A DNA stretch of 64,000 bases from Rhodoferax sp. TS-BS-61-7. GTDB lineage: Bacteria > Pseudomonadota > Gammaproteobacteria > Burkholderiales > Burkholderiaceae_C. The DNA is taken from positions 62,001-126,000 of the forward strand of contig NZ_PTQY01000008.1 of the NCBI RefSeq assembly GCF_002943465.1, written 5' to 3'. The notes beneath the pieces were generated by a model, which did no database searches, was not told the DNA's origin, and saw only the letters and a program-made list of their open reading frames with translations. The translations under genes were made by a program, and so were the position numbers. This document shows positions 59,154 through 64,000 of the stretch, in pieces; positions within the stretch are counted from its first letter, which is position 1, and each line of letters begins with the position of its first letter.

Positions 59154-59248
59154 GGGTTGTCTCCTGTTAGAAAAAGTTATGTCACACGGAATCACAAGGG
59201 AAAAATCTAAAAACCGGGAAGCTGTGCATGGGGCGTGGTGCGGTCTCC

Positions 59249-60250
59249 TTACTTCTTGTTGCGGCGCAGGTTGTCGGTGTAAACCGCCAGAATAATGATG
59301 AGCCCGGTGAGCACCATCTGCCACTCCTGGGCCACCGACATGATCCGCAGGCCGTTGATCAGCACGCTCATGATGAAAGCGCCGATGATGGTGCCCAGGA
59401 TGGTGCCGACACCACCACTGAGCGAGGTGCCGCCAATCACCACCGCGGCAATGGCGTCGAGCTCATAGCCCTGGCCCAGCGCGGGTTGGGCAGAGTTCAG
59501 GCGCGAGGCAATCAGCAATCCGGAAATGCCGCAGATGCCGCCGGCAAAGGTGTAGATGATGACTTTCCAGCGGTCTACGTTCACCCCCGACAGGCGCACC
59601 GCTTCTTCGTTGCTGCCCAGGGCAAAGGTGTAACGGCCCAGGGCGGTTTTGTTCAAGACCACGGCGCTGATGATGGCCACCAGAAACAGGATCAGCACCC
59701 CGTTGGGAATCGGCAGCGACGGAAACACATCGCCGATCAGGGAACCCAGCGAAATCTGGTCAAAACCGTCCACGTCACTGAAGTAGATCGGGCGGGTCTG
59801 GGTGATCAGCAGCGACAGGCCCTTGAGCAGCATCATCATGCCCAGCGTGGCAATGAAAGGCGGCACCTTGAGCTTGGTGATGGCCAGGCCGGACACACAG
59901 CCTGACAAGGCGCCCATGGCCAGCGCGCACACCACCCCCAGGGGCATGGGCATGCCCAGATTGACCATGAACACCCCCGCCATCACGGCACAGAAGGTCA
60001 TCAGCACCCCCACCGACAGGTCAATGCCCGAAGTGATGATGATGAAGGTGCTGGCAATGGCCAGCACCCCAATCACGGTGGTGGACTGCAGGATGCCGAT
60101 GATGTTGTCCTGCGTCATGAAGGCATCGGGCTTGAGCACGGTGAACACCAGGATCAGCGCAATCAGGCTGGCAAAAGCCAAGAGTTTTTGTTTGGTCTGG
60201 CCACCAGACAGGCGGCTCAGCCAGGAAGAGGAGGAAGTTGTTTGTGTCAT
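59249..60250 (-). CDS. Sugar ABC transporter permease (RbsC-like)
   Basis: 333-residue permease of the ribose/xylose/arabinose family with about ten membrane segments. Features are FIIITSGIDLSVGVLMTFCAV, the LGMMMLLKGLSLLITQTRPI loop and NEEAVRLSGVNVDRWKVIIYTFAG, the EAA-like coupling region. GGTSLSGGVGTILGTIIGAF is near the end. It lies 22 bp after the ATPase gene in the same operon. Confidence 0.93.
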   Translation of the reverse strand: MTQTTSSSSWLSRLSGGQTKQKLLAFASLIALILVFTVLKPDAFMTQDNIIGILQSTTVIGVLAIASTFIIITSGIDLSVGVLMTFCAVMAGVFMVNLGMPMPLGVVCALAMGALSGCVSGLAITKLKVPPFIATLGMMMLLKGLSLLITQTRPIYFSDVDGFDQISLGSLIGDVFPSLPIPNGVLILFLVAIISAVVLNKTALGRYTFALGSNEEAVRLSGVNVDRWKVIIYTFAGGICGISGLLIASRLNSAQPALGQGYELDAIAAVVIGGTSLSGGVGTILGTIIGAFIMSVLINGLRIMSVAQEWQMVLTGLIIILAVYTDNLRRNKK

Positions 60251-60272
60251 TGCTAAACCTTGTTTTTTCTAG

Positions 60273-61769
60273 TCAGTCGCGCCGCGTCGCCAGTGCCATC
60301 AGGCTTTCCTGGGTGGCTTCATCACCCCGCACCTCGCCGGTGATGCGGCCTTCGCACATCACCACAATGCGGTGGCTCAGCAGCAGCACCTCGGGCAGCT
60401 CGCTGGAGATCACGACGATGGCGCGCCCCTGCGCGGCCAGGTCATTGAGCAGCTTGTAGATCTCGCTCTTGGCACCCACGTCGATACCGCGGGTGGGCTC
60501 GTCGAAGATCAGTACTTCGCAGTCTTGCACCAGCCACTTGGCAATCACCACCTTTTGCTGGTTGCCGCCCGACAGGAGCTTGGCCGTCTGCGTGAGCGAT
60601 GGGGTCTTGATGCGCAGCTTCTCCACCATCTGTTGCGAGATGGCCTGGATCGCGGGGCGATTCAAGAACACCCCCCATTTGAGCCAGCGCTTCAGACTGG
60701 ACAGCGTGATGTTGGACGCCACGTCCATGCCCGTGGCCAGGCCAAAGTGCTTGCGGTCCTCGGACAGGTAGCCAATGCCGGCCTGCACCGCGTCTTCGGG
60801 CGAGGTCAGGCGAATCACCTTGCCGCCCACGCGAACTTCGCCCGACTCGATGGCATCCGCACCAAACACGGCCCGCGCCACCTCCGTGCGGCCCGCGCCC
60901 ATGAGGCCGGCAAAGCCCAGAATCTCGCCACGGCGCACGCTAAAGCTCACATCGCGGATAGCGCGGCCCCGGTTCAGTCCGCGCACGTCCAGCAGCACCT
61001 CGTTGGCAGACGTGTCGGGAATCGCCTTTTGCACATGGTCCAGCTTGCGCCCCACCATCATGGCAATCACCTCGGCCATCGGCGTGGTGGCCGCTGGCAC
61101 GGTGGCGATGTAGGCACCATCGCGCATCACGGTGATACGGTCGGCAATGCGCTGGATCTCGTCCATCTTGTGCGAGATGTAGACAATGCCCACGCCCTCT
61201 TCCTTGAGCTGGCGGATGATGCGGAACAGCTCTTCAATTTCGGCGTTGTTCAGCGCGGCAGTGGGCTCGTCCATGATGAGCACGCGCGATTTGTGGGACA
61301 GCGCCTTGGCAATCTCCACCATCTGCTGGCGCGCCACGGTCAGGTCGCCAATCGTGGTGGTCGGGGCCAGTTGCAGGTTCAGGCGGTCAAACAGGGCCTG
61401 GGCATCGCGGTTGAGCTGCCCCTCGTCCAACAGCAGGCCCGCTGCCTTGCGCGGCTCGCGGCCCAGAAAGATATTTTGTGCCGCGGTCAGGTGGCCCATC
61501 AGGTGCAGCTCCTGGTGGATGATGCCGATGGCCAGCGACTGCGCATGCGCCGGGCTCTCAATCTCCACGGGCTTGCCGTCCAGCAGCACTTCACCACTGT
61601 CCTTGCGGTACACGCCAGCCAAAATTTTCATCAGCGTGGACTTGCCCGCGCCGTTTTCACCCATCAGGGCATGCACCTCGCCGGGCATGAGGTCAAAGCG
61701 TACGCCATCGAGTGCACGCACACCCGGAAACGATTTGCTGAGGTTTTGTACGGAAACCAGTGCTGTCAC
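60273..61769 (-). CDS. Sugar ABC transporter, double ATP-binding protein (RbsA-like)
   Basis: 498-residue tandem ABC ATPase. First domain: [19 protein letters not shown], signature [16 protein letters not shown], Walker [12 protein letters not shown]. Second domain: [19 protein letters not shown] with the degenerate Walker A usual for this family, and signature [16 protein letters not shown]. It powers uptake through the permease at 59249 and binding protein at 58212. 28 bp downstream of the dehydrogenase gene. Confidence 0.95.
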   Translation of the reverse strand: MTALVSVQNLSKSFPGVRALDGVRFDLMPGEVHALMGENGAGKSTLMKILAGVYRKDSGEVLLDGKPVEIESPAHAQSLAIGIIHQELHLMGHLTAAQNIFLGREPRKAAGLLLDEGQLNRDAQALFDRLNLQLAPTTTIGDLTVARQQMVEIAKALSHKSRVLIMDEPTAALNNAEIEELFRIIRQLKEEGVGIVYISHKMDEIQRIADRITVMRDGAYIATVPAATTPMAEVIAMMVGRKLDHVQKAIPDTSANEVLLDVRGLNRGRAIRDVSFSVRRGEILGFAGLMGAGRTEVARAVFGADAIESGEVRVGGKVIRLTSPEDAVQAGIGYLSEDRKHFGLATGMDVASNITLSSLKRWLKWGVFLNRPAIQAISQQMVEKLRIKTPSLTQTAKLLSGGNQQKVVIAKWLVQDCEVLIFDEPTRGIDVGAKSEIYKLLNDLAAQGRAIVVISSELPEVLLLSHRIVVMCEGRITGEVRGDEATQESLMALATRRD

Positions 61770-61797
61770 AGTCAGGCCTTTGTTGCAGTGGGCGTCA

Positions 61798-62559
61798 TCA
61801 GATGGTCACGCCACCGTCCACCAGCAGCGTCTGCCCGGTGACAAACCGCGACTCGTCGCTGGCCAGAAACACCACCATGGGGGTAATGTCGTCCACCGAG
61901 GCCAGCCGCCCCATGGGCTGGCGCGCCACAAAGTCTTTCTCGGCCTGCACCGGGTCGACGGCGCTGGCAATGCGTCCGCGCAGCGAAGGCGTATCCACCG
62001 TGCCGGGGCACAGCGCATTGGCGCGCAGGCCGGCCTTCACATAGTCGGCGGCCAGCGATTTGGTCAGGCCAATGACGGCCGCCTTGGTGGTGCCATAGGC
62101 GCAGCGGTTGGCAAAGCCCTTGATGCTGGACGCCATGGACGCCATGTTGATGACCGAGACACTGCCGCCTTGCGTTTCGACCTTGGCCAGCATGGCGGGC
62201 AGGAAGGCACGGGTCATGCGGAACATGCTTTTCACGTTCAAATCGAAGCTCAGGTCCCAGTCGGCCTCGGTGCCGTCCAGCAGGCTGCCGTTGGCCACCA
62301 TGCCGGCGCAGTTGAACAAGGCGTCCAGCGCCGGCGTGCGCGCAGCCAGAGCAGCCACGGCGTCGTCGTTGCGCACGTCCAGCAGCTCCACCTGGATGCT
62401 GGAGTGCTCGGCGGCCAGGCTGTCCAGAAACGCCTGGTTGATGTCGGTGGCGATCACACGGGCGCCCTCGGCTGCGCAGGCCAGCGCGCTGGCCCGGCCA
62501 ATGCCCTGCGCTGCCGCGGTGATGAGCACTGTTTTACCTTGCAAACGCCCTTGACCCAT
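61798..62559 (-). CDS. 2-keto-3-deoxy-L-fuconate dehydrogenase (SDR)
   Basis: 253-residue short-chain dehydrogenase: [32 protein letters not shown] and [20 protein letters not shown]. The catalytic Ser/Tyr/Lys are in [12 protein letters not shown] and [34 protein letters not shown] follows. This pattern matches 2-keto-3-deoxy-L-fuconate 4-dehydrogenases and their BDH2-like relatives, giving 2,4-diketo-3-deoxy-L-fuconate. It is the first gene of the fucose operon, divergent from the IclR regulator. Confidence 0.88.
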   Translation of the reverse strand: MGQGRLQGKTVLITAAAQGIGRASALACAAEGARVIATDINQAFLDSLAAEHSSIQVELLDVRNDDAVAALAARTPALDALFNCAGMVANGSLLDGTEADWDLSFDLNVKSMFRMTRAFLPAMLAKVETQGGSVSVINMASMASSIKGFANRCAYGTTKAAVIGLTKSLAADYVKAGLRANALCPGTVDTPSLRGRIASAVDPVQAEKDFVARQPMGRLASVDDITPMVVFLASDESRFVTGQTLLVDGGVTI

Positions 62560-62589
62560 GCTGCTGACTCCGGTTTAATTAATTTAAAT

Positions 62590-62613
62590 ATGAACAACTA
62601 ATTCATGTATGAA
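62590..62613. promoter_or_regulatory. Candidate operator for the IclR-family regulator
   Basis: Alternating half-sites ATGAA (62590-62594), TTCAT (62602-62606) and ATGAA (62609-62613) lie in an A/T-rich stretch 31-54 bp upstream of the fucose operon start. The ATGAA/TTCAT pattern is similar to KdgR-type IclR operators. A second inverted repeat, CCTAG (62646-62650) with CTAGG (62659-62663), lies nearer the regulator gene. Confidence 0.5.
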
Positions 62614-62709
62614 GCAGAATCATAGACAGCTTGGCTGCCACAAGTCCTAGTACTTTCCCTAGGCTGCGGATGCTCTGCTATAAAAAACCTCCCTCGAAAG
62701 CGCACCACC

Positions 62710-63555
62710 ATGACCACGCCCCCCAAACCCCGCGGCCGCCCGGCCAAAACCGACGAGCAGGACGAAAGCAATCTGGCACCGGAAGACCGCTACCGCGCGC
62801 CCGCACTGGACAAGGGACTGGACATTCTGGAGCTGCTGGCCACGCAACCGCATGGGCTGACGCGCGCAGAAATCGTGAAGGAGATGGACCGCAGCGCCAG
62901 CGAGATCTACCGCATGCTGGAGCGCCTGGTGGCGCGGCAGTACGTGATGCGCAACCCCTCGGGGGACCGCTACGCGCTGAGCCTTAAGTTGTTTGCGCTG
63001 GCCAATATGCACCCGCCCTTGAGCCGGCTGATCAACCAGGCCCTGCCCATCATGGATGACTTTGCGCGCAAGGCCGAGCAGTCTTGCCACATGGGGGTGT
63101 ACGACCGGGGCAATGTGCTCATCAGTGCCCAAATCAACAGCCCCAGCGGCTGGAGTTTTGCGGTGCAGCGCGGTGCGCGCGTGGGCCTGCTAGACACCGC
63201 CTCGGGCCACCTGCTGCTGGCCTATGCCGACGCAGGCAGCTACCGGCGCATGCTGGCCGAGCACACACCGCTGGATGGCGAGGTGCCCATCACCGAGGCG
63301 GACCTGCAAGCCACCCTGGCCAGCATCCGCCAACGTGGCTACCTGGAGCGCGACAGTGCGCAGACCCTGGGAGTGGTCGACATTTCCTTCCCCATCTTGG
63401 GCCCTGACAACACAGCGCTGGCCACCCTCACCTGCCCCTACATCCGCCGTATCGACCGGCACGTGGGCCCCGATATGGCCGAGGTGCGCGAGTCTCTGCG
63501 CCAAGCGGCACAAGCCCTGTCGCTGACGCAGGGCATGGCGCGTGAGACAACCTAG
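62710..63555 (+). CDS. IclR-family transcriptional regulator of the fucose operon
   Basis: 281-residue regulator. A basic Pro-rich N-terminal tail (PKPRGRPAKTDE) precedes the winged HTH at about residues 35-95 (LDKGLDILELLATQPHGLTR, SASEIYRMLERLVARQYV). The IclR effector domain follows (CHMGVYDRGNVLISAQINSP, LLDTASGHLLLAY, GYLERDSAQTLGVVDISFP). Divergent from the fucose operon with a 150-bp shared control region, so it is very probably its regulator; the effector is unknown. An R1 repeat starts three bases after the stop. Confidence 0.92.
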   Translation: MTTPPKPRGRPAKTDEQDESNLAPEDRYRAPALDKGLDILELLATQPHGLTRAEIVKEMDRSASEIYRMLERLVARQYVMRNPSGDRYALSLKLFALANMHPPLSRLINQALPIMDDFARKAEQSCHMGVYDRGNVLISAQINSPSGWSFAVQRGARVGLLDTASGHLLLAYADAGSYRRMLAEHTPLDGEVPITEADLQATLASIRQRGYLERDSAQTLGVVDISFPILGPDNTALATLTCPYIRRIDRHVGPDMAEVRESLRQAAQALSLTQGMARETT

Positions 63556-63557
63556 AT

Positions 63558-63622
63558 CGCTATCAATTCAGTAGCTTCTTGCGCACTATCTGCATGGGCT
63601 AGAGGCCTATTTCACTTAAAAA
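63558..63622 (+). repeat. R1 dispersed repeat, copy C (intergenic)
   Basis: CGCTATC, AGTAGCTTCTTGCGCACTAT, GGGCTAGAGGCCTAT and CACTTAAAAAC. It begins next to the TAG stop of the IclR gene and fills the gap to the next, convergent gene. It is the best single reference for aligning the coding copies. Confidence 0.85.
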
Positions 63623-63638
63623 CGGGCCGACAAGACCG

Positions 63639-64000
63639 TTACGCCGCCACCACCGACACCCCGCGCTCTGCCAGTTGCAGGGTCACGGCGTCGCCGCTGC
63701 TCCAGCTGCCCTGCGCGTCCGACGACACCACAAAGATCTCGCCCAAGCTGGTGTCTACCGTGAGCTCCTGAAAACTGCCCAGGTAGGCCGCCTTGGACAC
63801 GGTGCCCAGCAGCCCCTGCCCATGGCCATCGTGCACAGCCCAGGCCTCCGGGCGGATCGCCACCTTCACCGCCCCCGTGGCCACGCGCTGGGGCGTGGTC
63901 AGGGTCAGCGGGCCCAGGCACACGGTGCCTTCGGCTTCGCACACCCCATCCAGCAGCACGGCTTCTCCCATGAAGCCGGCCACAAACTCGGTCTTCGGGT
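63639..64000 (-). CDS. ABC transporter ATP-binding protein, C-terminal TOBE domain (partial)
   Basis: C-terminal ~120 residues of an ABC ATPase of the polyamine/iron/spermidine type (PotA/FbpC group); the ATPase core lies beyond the window. The segment runs from TEFVAGFMGEAVLLDG, typical of the end of the ATPase domain, into the TOBE beta-domain (VKVAIRPEAWAV, LGSFQELTVDTSLGEIFVV). It ends VTLQLAERGVSVVAA. The frame is open to the window edge, so no start is assigned. Substrate unknown; convergent with the IclR gene. Confidence 0.82.
   Translation of the reverse strand, partial: PKTEFVAGFMGEAVLLDGVCEAEGTVCLGPLTLTTPQRVATGAVKVAIRPEAWAVHDGHGQGLLGTVSKAAYLGSFQELTVDTSLGEIFVVSSDAQGSWSSGDAVTLQLAERGVSVVAA

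Overview
The window is GC-rich, densely coded chromosomal DNA from a betaproteobacterium, most likely a member of the Comamonadaceae (Rhodoferax/Polaromonas/Acidovorax-like). The evidence is the gene neighbourhoods (sulfite exporter-cysI-DUF934-cysH-cysD-cysN, fdxA next to a thioredoxin-reductase-like FNR, divergent pepA/lptFG) and the dispersed intergenic repeats. This taxonomic call is inference from gene content. I see no prophage, transposase, rRNA or CRISPR. Two tRNAs are present, Ser(GGA) and Asn(GTT).

Layout. 0-11.6 kb holds housekeeping genes: fabI 3' end, a PLP amino-acid decarboxylase, an nfeD/SPFH pair, a branched-chain amino-acid binding protein, holC-pepA, lptF-lptG, a small CbiX-type chelatase and cysB. 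11.7-14.7 kb holds a methionine aminotransferase, a PQQ-type sugar dehydrogenase and an unknown protein. 14.7-21.9 kb is an aerobic-route cobalamin (corrin ring) cluster, cobG-H-I-J / cobK / cobL-E-M-F. cobK lies on the opposite strand and overlaps its neighbours at both ends. 21.9-32.9 kb holds hrpA, argA, a chemoreceptor, dsbB, yggX, mnmC and an unknown gene. 32.9-43.1 kb is a nucleoside island: a BMP-type ABC transporter, pseudouridine glycosidase and kinase, ribokinase, nucleoside hydrolase and a 2-oxoglutarate-type oxygenase. 43.2-50.8 kb is assimilatory sulfate reduction plus ferredoxin and ferredoxin reductase. 51.0-53.9 kb is a four-gene operon made of a mini J-domain protein and three proteins I cannot identify. 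53.9-63.6 kb is a complete-looking oxidative L-fucose pathway with its ABC importer and a divergent IclR regulator. The window ends in the C-terminus of another ABC ATPase.

The most unusual feature is a dispersed repeat of about 60-65 bp, called R1 here. Its landmarks are GCTAT, then AGCTGCT, then GCGCA, then GGGGGCTAGAGGCC, then an A/T-rich end. I found eight copies by eye. Three are intergenic and sit directly against stop codons (254-319, 12869-12933, 63558-63622). Five lie inside reading frames: hrpA, cysI, the DUF934 gene, cysN and dsbB. In those genes the repeat is translated in one fixed frame per orientation and adds about 20 residues in linkers or at N-termini. This resembles the protein-coding palindromic elements of Rickettsia, but in a betaproteobacterium. 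Three of the five coding copies fall within 3.1 kb of the sulfate-assimilation operon. A second GC-rich intergenic repeat (R2) occurs three times, and a 0.42-kb element with inverted-repeat ends of about 80 bp lies between argA and the chemoreceptor gene.
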